From assembly GCA_964429355.1 (NCBI GenBank), contig CAYSCH010000055.1, positions 1 through 34,281 of the forward strand: a DNA stretch of 34,281 bases. Direction: 5' to 3'. Source of the stretch: JAAYAY01 sp964429355 (GTDB lineage: Bacteria; Planctomycetota; Planctomycetia; Pirellulales; Thermoguttaceae). A program made the translations under genes and the position numbers. Positions 16,834-25,558 of this stretch are shown one piece after another. Within the stretch, counting starts at the first letter, position 1. Every line of letters starts with the position of its first letter. The notes beneath the pieces were generated by a model that did no database searches, had not been told where the DNA came from, and was given only the letters and a program-made list of their open reading frames with translations.

Positions 16834-17228
16834 GACGGCGATCCTCTCCTGAGATGATGGAGCATGCCCTGAAAGCGTCGCCCTGGAGCCGGGGCTCTGG
16901 ACCACGAATCTCAGAGACCGTGGAATTTCTTACAAAGACTCGCGACCTACGGGAGCAGGCCATTTCAGCTCGAGCGGTAGCTCGCTTTGGCTCACCGGCC
17001 CTGCCGCCCCGGGTTTCGACCGGCGATTCTACTATTGTGCCAGGAGCAAATGCAAATCGGCCCTGCTCCAGTGCCTCCCATGGGAAACAAAGAACCGCAT
17101 CGAACAGGGATGCCGTGGTAGTCATGCTTTGCGCGACTTCGTATAGTACATTGGATAAATCCAGCACGAGAGAGCTCTCAAGCTCGTGGCCTGAACCACC
17201 CGATCCGATCTTCGCGTAGAAAAATTAG
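16834..17228. other. Intergenic region between divergent genes
   Basis: This 395-base divergent spacer should hold promoters for the GHL10-like gene (minus) and for resB (plus). Its left half contains copy B of the dispersed repeat. Open frames across it are compositional shadows. A less GC-rich stretch around 17130-17160 (GTATAGTACATTGGATAAAT) precedes resB and is a plausible promoter area, but no -35/-10 pair could be fixed. Confidence 0.5.
16922..17009 (-). repeat. Dispersed repeat, copy B
   Basis: Read on the minus strand, this copy starts at 17009 and matches 3979-4066: 36 of 37 bases in the core (16973-17009), then a twelve-base block (16950-16961), then a weaker AT-richer tail to 16922. 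It starts about 90 bases upstream of the start codon of the GHL10-like gene and could lie in its leader. Confidence 0.75.
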
Positions 17229-19100
17229 ATGCGTAAAAAGAACCTCTCCCAAAGCCACGAAGAAGGTGTCCCGCCGACGGAAAACGAGAGGCTCGGCAGT
17301 GTGTTTCGCAGCTTCGGTTCGTTGTGGCTGGGAGTTGTGCTGCTCGTGGTCCTTCTTGTCGGCATGGCCTGCGCGACGGTCTTCGAGTCGAACCGCGGTG
17401 CCGAACAGGCCCTGGCGTTCTTCTATCGGTCGTGGTGGTTCGAGGCCCTCCTGGCTTTGCTGGCGCTCAACGTGGGAGCCGCCCTGGTTCTCCGGTTTCC
17501 ATTCTCCCGAAAGCAGATCGGCTTTGTGGTGACGCACCTTTCCATCCTCGTGATTCTGGCCGGCGCGCTGGTGACCGAGCAGTTCGGCATCGACGGCCAA
17601 GTGGCCATTGTTGAGGGCGACACCGTCAAGGATCTGAGTATCAGCCAGGAATCGCTTCGCTTCATCCGGCGAAGCGACGAGGCTGAGTCGGCGCTCGATC
17701 TGGCTCCTCTCCCGGCTCGCGGCCTCCTCCCGGTGGAACATCCCGCGGCCTCGTCCCTGACTTTGGACGAAATCCCCATCGAGGTCGTGCGCTACGTGCC
17801 CGACAGCCGGGAGTCGGAACAGGTCGTCGACGACAATCCACGGCCGCAGCTCGCGGTCGAAATATCGCTATCCCTGCCGCAGTCCCAGGATGAAAAGACG
17901 CCGACGTGGGTGTTCGCCGACCAAGCCACGCCCGTGGCGGATATCCCGGTGCTGCTTCGCGAGGTCGGTGACGAAGAGCTGCGTCGCCTGTCGGCACCGG
18001 AAGAAGAAACCGGCAAGGCAGATGCCTCTGTCGGCACCGTGCAGGTCAGTTTTGAGGGCTCGACCAGCGAGTTTTCGGTGGAGGAGTGCCAAGCGCAGGC
18101 CGTGGCGGTGGGAAAAACCGGCTACACGCTCAGAGTGCTGCGATACATGCCGCACGCCGTGGTGGGCCGCGACAACAAGCTCGACAACGCGTCGGACCGG
18201 CCGGTCAATCCGACGATCGAGGTTGAGCTGGTCGGACCGGACGGCACCGTCACCCGGCCTGCTTTCGCCAATTTTCCGGACTTCTGGTCGATGCACAGCA
18301 CCCAGGCGGGCCCGATCCCTACCGTAAAGTTCATCGCGTCTGCCGGCGTGGAACCCGACGCTCCGATCTCCGTGCTCAGCGGGCCGGACGGAAAGCTCTA
18401 CGCCCACTTCGTCCCTGAAGGCGGCCCATCGGTGGTCCGGGAACTGACCCTCGGCACGCCTTGCCAGTCGCCCTGGGAGGGAGTCCGACTGACCGTGCTC
18501 CGGCGTCTGGAACATGCCCGTCGCGTTCGGAGCGTTGTTTCAGTGGACCCGGTCCGAAAGGATCGTGTCCCGGCCGTGTTGCTTCGGGCAAAGGGCCCAG
18601 CCGACACGCAGACCTTGTGGATGCGGAAGTACGCGCCGAACACGATCATGATCGGAGACTCGATCTACGACGCGGTCTACACCAACCGGCAGCTACCACT
18701 CGGCTTCTCAATAGCCCTTGAAGACTTCGAAATTGGCCACTATCCGGGTACGATGCGGCCCCGTTCGTTTACAAGTCGCATCACGTTCGTCGATCCCGCT
18801 TCCGGCCAGGACGTACGCCGCCTGGTCAGCATGAACCACCCCACCCAGTTCGGCGGCTACACGTTCTACCAGTCGAGTTACCAGGAGCAGGGCGAGAAGA
18901 TGGTGAGCATCCTCAGCGTTTCGTGGGATCCGGGGCAGCCAATCGTCTTCACCGGCTACCTTGGTACGCTGGCCGGTATGCTGCTTGTTTTGGGCCGGCG
19001 AATCCTGGACCAGCGCAGGCGGCGTCCCTTCTCTCGCAGATGCGAGGACCCCGGAGACGGCTGCCTCGCCGGAGCCCTCAAGACCCCTTCGGTGTGCTGA
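17229..19100 (+). CDS. resB: ResB/Ccs1-type cytochrome c biogenesis membrane protein (623 aa)
   Basis: System II cytochrome c assembly needs ResB (Ccs1) and CcsA to export heme and attach it to CxxCH motifs outside the membrane. This protein has three N-terminal membrane segments (about 30-50, 70-90, 97-117), a large extracytoplasmic beta-rich domain (about 120-570), and a last membrane segment near 575-593, the standard ResB topology. His103 in the third segment (VVTHLSILVIL) fits the conserved heme-ligand histidine. The C-terminal part before the last helix contains MNHPTQFGGYTFYQSSY, typical of the family. The start ATG at 17229 has no strong ribosome binding site. ccsA follows 85 bases later on the same strand, so the two probably form an operon. 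Clients within the window could include the diheme fusion protein. Confidence 0.9.
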   Translation: MRKKNLSQSHEEGVPPTENERLGSVFRSFGSLWLGVVLLVVLLVGMACATVFESNRGAEQALAFFYRSWWFEALLALLALNVGAALVLRFPFSRKQIGFVVTHLSILVILAGALVTEQFGIDGQVAIVEGDTVKDLSISQESLRFIRRSDEAESALDLAPLPARGLLPVEHPAASSLTLDEIPIEVVRYVPDSRESEQVVDDNPRPQLAVEISLSLPQSQDEKTPTWVFADQATPVADIPVLLREVGDEELRRLSAPEEETGKADASVGTVQVSFEGSTSEFSVEECQAQAVAVGKTGYTLRVLRYMPHAVVGRDNKLDNASDRPVNPTIEVELVGPDGTVTRPAFANFPDFWSMHSTQAGPIPTVKFIASAGVEPDAPISVLSGPDGKLYAHFVPEGGPSVVRELTLGTPCQSPWEGVRLTVLRRLEHARRVRSVVSVDPVRKDRVPAVLLRAKGPADTQTLWMRKYAPNTIMIGDSIYDAVYTNRQLPLGFSIALEDFEIGHYPGTMRPRSFTSRITFVDPASGQDVRRLVSMNHPTQFGGYTFYQSSYQEQGEKMVSILSVSWDPGQPIVFTGYLGTLAGMLLVLGRRILDQRRRRPFSRRCEDPGDGCLAGALKTPSVC

Positions 19101-19185
19101 CGCCGCCCGACACGACCTGCGATCCATAAACGAGTCCCCACTCTTTCCCCCCTAGAAGACCTCGCGGAGATCGTCTGGAGAAACC

Positions 19186-20997
19186 ATGCTCCTTCACGTC
19201 TTGACGCTGACCGCCATACTGGCGACTCCATCCGCCCCGTCGGTACCGCGGCTGCCGGTTTCCCTCGATCTGGAGACGGTCCGAGCCCTGCCGGTCCAGC
19301 ACGATGGACGCTGGATGCCACTGGATACCGTGGCGAGAGATGTCGTCGAGACAGTAACCGACACGACCTTCTTCGATGGACACGATCCTGTGTTGTTGCT
19401 CCTGGCGTGGACATTCTCGCCCGAAGCGTGGAGGCAGGCCCCTCTCCTCTCCATTCCCCAGGCCGAGCTCCGTGCCGAGCTCAAGTTGCCCGAGTCGAAG
19501 ACGGTCTTCTCCTATGCCGACCTGGCCGGTCACGACCCGTTCCTTGAATTGTTGGCAGCGATGGCCAAGATCGAGTCGGGCCGCGCGCTGGACCCCCTGG
19601 AATCCAAAGTCAGCGACATCGAAAAGAAATTGACGGTCCTCGATACCGCTTTGCGCGGCCAGACGATCCGCCTGATCCCCGATCCGGACGACTTGGTCGG
19701 CCCTTGGCATCCCATCCCGTCAACGATGCCCGAGGATGCCACCCCGGCGATGAAGGCCGTCCAACAAGCCTGGCAGGCGGTGGGCGAGTCGTTCACCCGC
19801 GACGACGGGGCCGCGTTTTCCGCAAGCGTCACTCGCCTGGCCACACAACTCGAGAGCCTGCCCGCGGCTCACCGACCGGAGGCAGCCGATCTTCGTCTCG
19901 AGCTTCGCTACAATCGCCTCCGGCCATTCCGCACCGCCTGGATCGTAATGCTTGGCGGGGCCGTGTTGGCCGCGGCCGCGATCGTCGTGCGCCGCCGCTG
20001 GTTCGACGCAGTGGCGGTAGTGGGCATGCTGGCTGGCTTCGTGGTGCTCACCTACGGCCTTTCCCTGCGTTGGAGCATCGCCGGGCGGATCCCCGCCGCC
20101 AACATGTTCGAATCCCTCCTGTTTCTGAGCTGGGGGATGGGGGCCTTTGCGGTACTGTCGGTGTTTCTGTTCCGCGATCGGGTGGTACCGCTGACCGCCT
20201 CGGCCATGGGCGCCGTCGCCCTGATCCTGGCCGATTGCCTCCCCATGGACCAGTTTGTTCGCCCCATACCGCCCGTTCTGTTGGATACGGTGTGGATGTC
20301 GATCCACGTACCGGTGATTATGGTTTCCTACTCGGTCCTGGCACTGGCGGTGGTCATTGCCCACGTGCAACTCCTGGTGATTGCCCTGGCCCCACGGCAA
20401 CGGCAGTTGATCTCAACGATCGACTCCCTCCACTACTCCTACGTCCATGTAGGAGCGATTCTCCTGTCTGCCGGGATAATCACCGGCAGCATGTGGGCCG
20501 CCTCGTCCTGGGGACGGTACTGGGGCTGGGATCCCAAGGAAGTCTGGTCGCTGGTCGCCTTGCTCGGCTATCTGGCCATCCTCCACGTACGACTCGATCA
20601 CGCGCGAACGCCCAAGTGGCTTTATGTGGCCGGTGCCCTGCTCTTCGCTGCCCTGTTTGTTCTGATTCTGCCAGGACTTGCCCCGCTCACCGGGATGAAG
20701 CTCTTAGGCCTGGCAGCGACCCTGGCAGCCATGCTCCTGTTTGTGCTCGCCCGCGGCGTATTGGCCACGGCGCTCAAGAGCATCGTCGCCTTCTGGCTCA
20801 TTGTGATGACCTACGTCGGCGTGAATTACGTGCTGGGGACCGGTCTGCACAGCTACGGTTTCGGCACGGGCGCCGTACTCCGCTACTTGTTTATGGTGGG
20901 CGGCATCGACCTGGGCCTGGTATTGGCCTGCACCCTCGTCAGCGTTTGTCGCCATTCCGCAACCACTCCCCCACCATCCGGTGGTGCCATCGCCTGA
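19186..20997 (+). CDS. ccsA: CcsA/ResC cytochrome c assembly protein with long extracytoplasmic N-terminal region (603 aa)
   Basis: The ATG at 19186 has CTGGAGA five bases upstream. Residues 1-18 are a signal-like hydrophobic segment; 19-245 form a soluble domain; from 250 onward there are about eight membrane helices. The tryptophan-rich heme-handling signature WGRYWGWDPKEVW lies at 442-454, with candidate heme-ligand histidines at 374 (SIHVPVIMVSY), 421 (HVGAI) and 555 (LHSYGF). Classical CcsA is about 320 residues; the extra N-terminal domain, beginning with PVQHDGRWMPLDT, resembles the extracytoplasmic part found in fused CcsBA proteins. It partners with ResB directly upstream in heme delivery and thioether bond formation. 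Confidence 0.92.
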   Translation: MLLHVLTLTAILATPSAPSVPRLPVSLDLETVRALPVQHDGRWMPLDTVARDVVETVTDTTFFDGHDPVLLLLAWTFSPEAWRQAPLLSIPQAELRAELKLPESKTVFSYADLAGHDPFLELLAAMAKIESGRALDPLESKVSDIEKKLTVLDTALRGQTIRLIPDPDDLVGPWHPIPSTMPEDATPAMKAVQQAWQAVGESFTRDDGAAFSASVTRLATQLESLPAAHRPEAADLRLELRYNRLRPFRTAWIVMLGGAVLAAAAIVVRRRWFDAVAVVGMLAGFVVLTYGLSLRWSIAGRIPAANMFESLLFLSWGMGAFAVLSVFLFRDRVVPLTASAMGAVALILADCLPMDQFVRPIPPVLLDTVWMSIHVPVIMVSYSVLALAVVIAHVQLLVIALAPRQRQLISTIDSLHYSYVHVGAILLSAGIITGSMWAASSWGRYWGWDPKEVWSLVALLGYLAILHVRLDHARTPKWLYVAGALLFAALFVLILPGLAPLTGMKLLGLAATLAAMLLFVLARGVLATALKSIVAFWLIVMTYVGVNYVLGTGLHSYGFGTGAVLRYLFMVGGIDLGLVLACTLVSVCRHSATTPPPSGGAIA

Positions 20998-21268
20998 ATC
21001 ACCGCCAAATCGGCCCCACGTCTGCTGTTGGAACTGCTGCGATCGTCACTTCCCCGACAATCGTTCGCGTCAGAATCCCCAAACGGTCGTAAGCGATTCT
21101 GCATGTGTTTGACGCGCGATTGCAGTGGCGTAGGCTTCAACACGGCACTGTGGAATCACCGGCGGATCACGTGGTTGATCCACCCTGGCGCCAACAGTCA
21201 GCATGATTCGTGCCGATCGAAGGCAGTATGCGGCCACTGCCGCGCGTATGAGTTCAGGAGTCCGAGAA

Positions 21269-21691
21269 ATGCGGTCACGAAACGGTTTTACATTGGTCGA
21301 ACTGGTGGTCGTTGTGATGATCATCGGGATCCTCGTGGCGATCGCAGCGCCGAAGATGCTGAACATCACCGGTGAGGCGACCGACAATTCCGTGCGGATG
21401 TCGCTGAACGTGATCCGCAACGCGATCGAGACCTATGCCTCACAAAACGCAGGTGCGTACCCGCCCAACGCCGACGACGCAACGTTCAAGGCGGCTCTGA
21501 AACCCCACCTTCGCGGCGTGTTTCCGGCGTCGCTTGTGGGAACGAAAGACAATACGGTCACGATGAGCGACACGAGCCCGCTTGTCGCCGATGGCACCAC
21601 GGGATGGATGTACAACGGAACCACCGGAGAATTCATCCTCAATTGCACCGCCACCTCGAAAGACGGTTCGACGACCTATGCCGAGTTCTAG
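21269..21691 (+). CDS. gspG: GspG-like major pseudopilin (140 aa precursor)
   Basis: AGGAG at 21256-21260 sits eight bases before the ATG at 21269, which decides the start over in-frame ATGs at 21203 and 21248. The precursor has a six-residue leader MRSRNG, cleaved before Phe (G-1, F+1, E+5 in GFTLVELVVVV), the prepilin peptidase type III signal. The hydrophobic helix covers residues 8-26. The mature domain has the GspG-like helix (RMSLNVIRNAIETYASQ) and NAGAYPP loop followed by a short beta sheet. It would polymerise into the pseudopilus driven by the ATPase encoded downstream. It is separated from that operon by 151 bases containing a long inverted repeat, so it may be expressed more strongly as its own transcript. 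Prepilin peptidase is not in the window. Confidence 0.9.
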   Translation: MRSRNGFTLVELVVVVMIIGILVAIAAPKMLNITGEATDNSVRMSLNVIRNAIETYASQNAGAYPPNADDATFKAALKPHLRGVFPASLVGTKDNTVTMSDTSPLVADGTTGWMYNGTTGEFILNCTATSKDGSTTYAEF

Positions 21692-21695
21692 TACC

Positions 21696-21778
21696 AGCCG
21701 TCAGCGACGCATCGTGCTCGAAAACACGGCGACCCGCGTGGAGTGAATTGTAACGAACTCTGCCGGACACTGACGGCT
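21696..21778. repeat. Long-range inverted repeat after the pseudopilin gene
   Basis: AGCCGTCAG (21696-21704) pairs exactly with CTGACGGCT (21770-21778), leaving a 65-base loop, beginning four bases after the gspG stop codon. Only three T follow, so it is a weak terminator candidate; it could stabilise the gspG message 3' end. Confidence 0.45.
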
Positions 21779-21842
21779 TTGGTCCTAGGGTTCGTCCGAC
21801 ACGACCGGCGGTTGTTCACAACTCCAGCAGCGGTTTCATGCG

Positions 21843-23402
21843 ATGTCCGCCACAGCTTCTGCCCCAACTGACCTGCCCGATCGTTCAACGGCCGAGGCGT
21901 CGGCGACTGACCCGGTCCTGCACTCCGCGGAAATGGCCGCTCGCCGCCACGATGGCCTCCGTTTCCCCAGCCTTCTGCAGCGTGCGGTCGCCTGCCAGAC
22001 TGGATCCGCCTTGTTCGCTCTCTCGGTGCTGGCCACTGCTGCCGCCGTCGGTCATCCAACTGGCATCGGAACGGGATGGTTCCCCCTCGCCACCGGATTG
22101 GCGATATCAACGGCGATTGTCCTGCTCGGGGCATTGGCCTCACGGCGCGTTCTGAGACCTGTTGTGGGCGTCGAGACCCAATTGCATCGTCTCCTGTCCT
22201 CGGCGATCGTCGCTCCCAATAACATTACCCCTCTGGCCGGCTTCACGGCGTTCGAGGCCGGCTGGAATCGGCTGGTCGAGGATGTGCGTGCTGCCGACAG
22301 GGCCAACAGTCTGAAACGGCGTCTTGAGTCGGCTGTATCCGAATATCGACTGCGGCACGGCTCGGAGATTCTCAATGCGCTCACGGATGGAATTGCCGTG
22401 ACCAACGGGAACCAGCGAATCACGTATGCCAACAATGCCCTTCACAGCATCCTCCACTGGGACCCGGAAAAGGAGTCGCTCGAAGGCAATTCCATCGAAG
22501 AAGCCCTGGCGCGGCAGGCGGGCCTCGATCCGGGCAAAGGAATCATCGAGCCGGGACATCTGCGGCATCGCGCGGTCGCCGAGATCGCTTTTTCCCTCCA
22601 CGACTCCAACTGCACTCTACGGATTTGCCGAACACCGCTGGCCCCGGACGGACAGGCGTCCCAAGGCGGTTTCGTCTGGTCGGTCCGTGACGTCACGCAA
22701 CAGAAGTTGGCCGACCAGATGCGAGACCAGTTCGTCAACGCAGCCACCCACGAGTTGCGGACCCCGATGGCGAACATCAAGGCGTACGCCGAAACGCTTG
22801 CTCTCGGCGAAGTCGACGATGTGGAACAGCAGAAGATGTTCTGTAACGTCATCAACGATGAGGTCACTCGCCTGGCTCGTTTCATCGACGACTTGCTCCA
22901 TTTGAGCCGTATGGAGGCGGGAGCTACAACCCTGCAGTTGCAGGTGACCGATATGGGGCGACTTCTCGAAGAAACCGCCAAGAAGGTTCAACCCCAGATG
23001 CTCCAGAAGAAGTTGCGTTTCGATGTCGACTTGCCCGGCAAGCTGCCCGAACTGATCGTCGACAAGGACAAGCTGGCCGTTGCCGTAATCAACCTACTGG
23101 GAAACGCAGTCAAGTACACGCCCGAAGGCGGCAGTGTACGGATGCGGGTTTCGCTTCCGCGGAACTGGCTGCAGATCGATGTTGAAGACACGGGGATCGG
23201 CATTGCCGAGGAGGAGCTTCCAAAGGTACTGGATAAATTCTACCGGAGTTCCGACCCTCGCGTTCGTGGTGAGATCGGAACCGGCCTGGGACTTTCGTTG
23301 GCCCAGGAAATCATTCGCCTGCACAGCGGCAAGCTAAGCGTAAGCAGCCAGTTGAACAAGGGGTCCAAGTTCACGATCAGCCTTCCGATGACGGTGGAGT
23401 AA
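21843..23402 (+). CDS. Membrane-bound PAS histidine kinase (519 aa)
   Basis: Two membrane helices (about 53-70 and 80-99) are joined by a very short loop, so sensing is likely in the membrane or cytoplasm and not periplasmic. A probable linker/coiled-coil region follows, then a PAS domain (about 176-285; ILNALTDGIAVTN, ITYANNAL). The H-box is NAATHELRTPM with phospho-acceptor His303; the N-box is N417LLGNAVKY; the G1 box is D449TGIGI and G2 is G479TGLGL. All ATP-binding motifs are intact, so the kinase should be active. No response regulator gene is near; instead a STAS protein follows after five bases and then the secretion ATPase. The start at 21843 lacks a good ribosome binding site. Likely role: regulating the pseudopilus operon or its assembly; the phosphate acceptor is unknown. 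Confidence 0.93.
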   Translation: MSATASAPTDLPDRSTAEASATDPVLHSAEMAARRHDGLRFPSLLQRAVACQTGSALFALSVLATAAAVGHPTGIGTGWFPLATGLAISTAIVLLGALASRRVLRPVVGVETQLHRLLSSAIVAPNNITPLAGFTAFEAGWNRLVEDVRAADRANSLKRRLESAVSEYRLRHGSEILNALTDGIAVTNGNQRITYANNALHSILHWDPEKESLEGNSIEEALARQAGLDPGKGIIEPGHLRHRAVAEIAFSLHDSNCTLRICRTPLAPDGQASQGGFVWSVRDVTQQKLADQMRDQFVNAATHELRTPMANIKAYAETLALGEVDDVEQQKMFCNVINDEVTRLARFIDDLLHLSRMEAGATTLQLQVTDMGRLLEETAKKVQPQMLQKKLRFDVDLPGKLPELIVDKDKLAVAVINLLGNAVKYTPEGGSVRMRVSLPRNWLQIDVEDTGIGIAEEELPKVLDKFYRSSDPRVRGEIGTGLGLSLAQEIIRLHSGKLSVSSQLNKGSKFTISLPMTVE

Positions 23403-23407
23403 CAGCC

Positions 23408-23743
23408 ATGTTCGAACACGAAAGACAGGGTGCAATCCACGTCATTCGAGGCGATGCTCCGTTGAACGTCAAGTTTGTTGGCGAGGTTGGCCGCTTGCTC
23501 GATGGGTGCCTCGGGGACGGGCTTCCACGCCTGGTTTTCGACTTGAAGAAGGTGCCCCTTATCGACAGCGCCGGACTCGAATTGCTGCTGGACTATCGCG
23601 ACAAGTGCCGGCGATCGGGGGGCGACCTGAAGCTCGCCACCCCGAATCGACTCTGTGAAGACATCCTGTTCCTGACCGGTGTGGAGCAAGACATGGAGGT
23701 CTTTCCCGAGGTCCTCCGAGCTGTTGGGAGTTTCGTTCGATGA
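23408..23743 (+). CDS. STAS-domain protein (anti-sigma factor antagonist-like, 111 aa)
   Basis: This is a single STAS domain of normal length. The conserved segment VPLIDSAGLELLL holds Asp53-Ser54; the Ser at this position is what SpoIIAA/RsbV-like proteins have phosphorylated by a partner kinase. A GGTGGAG ribosome site lies in the end of the kinase gene. The stop codon overlaps the start of the ATPase gene (ATGA, 23740-23743), so it is translationally coupled to gspE. No anti-sigma kinase (RsbW type) or PP2C phosphatase is in the window. It could regulate a sigma factor, or act directly on the assembly ATPase or the histidine kinase; the last two ideas are inference from position. Confidence 0.9.
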   Translation: MFEHERQGAIHVIRGDAPLNVKFVGEVGRLLDGCLGDGLPRLVFDLKKVPLIDSAGLELLLDYRDKCRRSGGDLKLATPNRLCEDILFLTGVEQDMEVFPEVLRAVGSFVR

Positions 23744-25530
23744 TCGATACGACGATGTTGGAACATCCAACAGCTGCAGAACAATTCTCTTCCGGTCCGA
23801 TCGGTTCCCAGGAATCTCCGGCAGCGGGGCCCTCTCCCGTCGCGGCGACGGGCCGGCTCGGCGAAGACCTGCTCGGGGCCGGGTTGATCACTCAAGAACA
23901 GCTTGACGAGGCCTTGCGCCGCCAATCGACGATGGGCATGCGACTGGGGGCCGCTCTCGTCGAGTTGGGGTTTGTGACCGAAGAGGACATCTTCCCCTTC
24001 GTCGCCCAGCGGTTGGGAGTTCCCTGTGTCCAGCTTCGCGACGGACTGGTCGACCCGCTCGCCGCCAGGTTGATTCCACGGTCCCGCTCCGAATCGCTCG
24101 ACGCACTGGCACTCTTCAAGATCCGCGACACCTTGTGTGTCGCCATGGCGGACCCGTTGAACCTGCGCAGCACGGACTCGATCGAACGCCTTACCGGTCT
24201 GAAGGTCCGCCCGGTGGTTGCTCACTCCAAGAGCATCCAGCGAATGATCGAACGCGTCTACGACGAGAACTTTCACGTTGACGCCGTGACGGCCGACATG
24301 GAAGAATCGGCCGTCGAAATCTCCGACGACGCCGTTCAGATCGACCTTCACTCCGTAGGCGAGTCGGGCGAAAGCAGCCCGATCGTGAATCTCGTCAACT
24401 TCCTGATCATGCAGGCGCTTCGGTACAAGGCAAGCGACATCCACATCGAACCCGGCCGGCGGCACACGACCGTACGCTTTCGCGTGGACGGCCAGTTGCG
24501 AGAGGTCCTTCGGCCCAGGCACGATCTACACCCGGCCCTGATTTCTCGCATCAAGGTCATCGCCAAGATGGACATAGCCGAGCACCGTCTTCCCCAGGAC
24601 GGCCGGGTGCATGTCGTTGTCGACCGCCGCGAGATCGACCTGCGAGTGTCGGTACTGCCCACCGTCCTGGGCGAGAAAGTCGTGATTCGCGTGCTCGACC
24701 GCCAGCGGCTCACCTTCGATCTCGACAAGCTCGGTTTTTCCGCCCGTGTGCTCCCGGAATTCAAACGCCTCCTCGCCAAGCCTCACGGGCTTCTGCTCGT
24801 CACCGGTCCGACAGGCAGCGGCAAGACTACCACGCTCTACTCGGCCATCGAGTTGATCAAGTCCGTCCACAGCAACATCGTCACGGTCGAGGACCCGGTC
24901 GAGTACCAATTGGAATTGATCAACCAGGTGATGGTCGACGAAGGAACGTCCCTCACCTTCCCAAAGGCCCTCCGTTCCATCCTTCGTCAGGACCCCGACG
25001 TCGTCATGGTCGGCGAGATTCGCGATCCCGAAACGGCCAACGTCGCGGTTCAAGCCGCCCTGACCGGTCACCTCGTGCTCAGCACGCTGCACACCAACGA
25101 CAGTTCCGGTGCCGTCGTGCGCCTGCTCGATATGGGCGTGGCGTCCTACAAAGTCGCCGCGGCCTTGATCGGCGTTCTCGCACAGCGTCTCGTCCGCGGA
25201 GTATGTCAGGAATGCAAGACAACCCATTATCCGCCGCGCGAATTGCTCGAGGCCATCGGCTACCAGGGCGATCAACGGCGTTCCTTCGTCCGCGGACAAG
25301 GTTGTTCCCACTGCCACGACACCGGCTGCCAGGGCCGAAGAGGGATCTACGAACTCCTTACCTGTGACGCGCAGATGCGCAAACTGATCAGCCAGGACGC
25401 GTCTCTTGCCGAGATGCGAGATCACCTGCGGAAGCAGAACATGCCGAATCTCTTCGACCAGGCAATCACCCTTGCAGAGGCGGGGGAAACCAGCCTGGAC
25501 GAGGCCGTCCGAGTTGCGTTCTTCGAGTAG
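23740..25530 (+). CDS. gspE: GspE/PilB-type assembly ATPase with MshEN c-di-GMP-binding motif (596 aa)
   Basis: A hexameric cytoplasmic ATPase that powers pilin or pseudopilin polymerisation. Residues 39-62 match the first MshEN motif completely (RLG-x2-LL-x2-GLI-x4-L-x3-L-x2-Q); a five-residue spacer (63-67) and a second motif at 68-91 follow, degenerate only at its end (Ile84, Val88, Arg91 in place of Leu, Leu, Gln). The core has Walker A GPTGSGKTT (356-364), an Asp-box around 383-388 (VEDPVEY), Walker B VVMVGEIRDPET (421-432), a His-box (443-453), and a zinc-binding four-cysteine site C489/C492/C522/C525, plus an extra Cys530. Everything expected for activity is present. It is coupled to the STAS gene by a 4-base overlap and followed by gspF after 28 bases. 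PilB would be an equally valid name given the PilMNO neighbours. Confidence 0.96.
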   Translation: MIDTTMLEHPTAAEQFSSGPIGSQESPAAGPSPVAATGRLGEDLLGAGLITQEQLDEALRRQSTMGMRLGAALVELGFVTEEDIFPFVAQRLGVPCVQLRDGLVDPLAARLIPRSRSESLDALALFKIRDTLCVAMADPLNLRSTDSIERLTGLKVRPVVAHSKSIQRMIERVYDENFHVDAVTADMEESAVEISDDAVQIDLHSVGESGESSPIVNLVNFLIMQALRYKASDIHIEPGRRHTTVRFRVDGQLREVLRPRHDLHPALISRIKVIAKMDIAEHRLPQDGRVHVVVDRREIDLRVSVLPTVLGEKVVIRVLDRQRLTFDLDKLGFSARVLPEFKRLLAKPHGLLLVTGPTGSGKTTTLYSAIELIKSVHSNIVTVEDPVEYQLELINQVMVDEGTSLTFPKALRSILRQDPDVVMVGEIRDPETANVAVQAALTGHLVLSTLHTNDSSGAVVRLLDMGVASYKVAAALIGVLAQRLVRGVCQECKTTHYPPRELLEAIGYQGDQRRSFVRGQGCSHCHDTGCQGRRGIYELLTCDAQMRKLISQDASLAEMRDHLRKQNMPNLFDQAITLAEAGETSLDEAVRVAFFE

Positions 25531-25558
25531 ATCGCAGAAAACCGCCTGAAATACCGCC

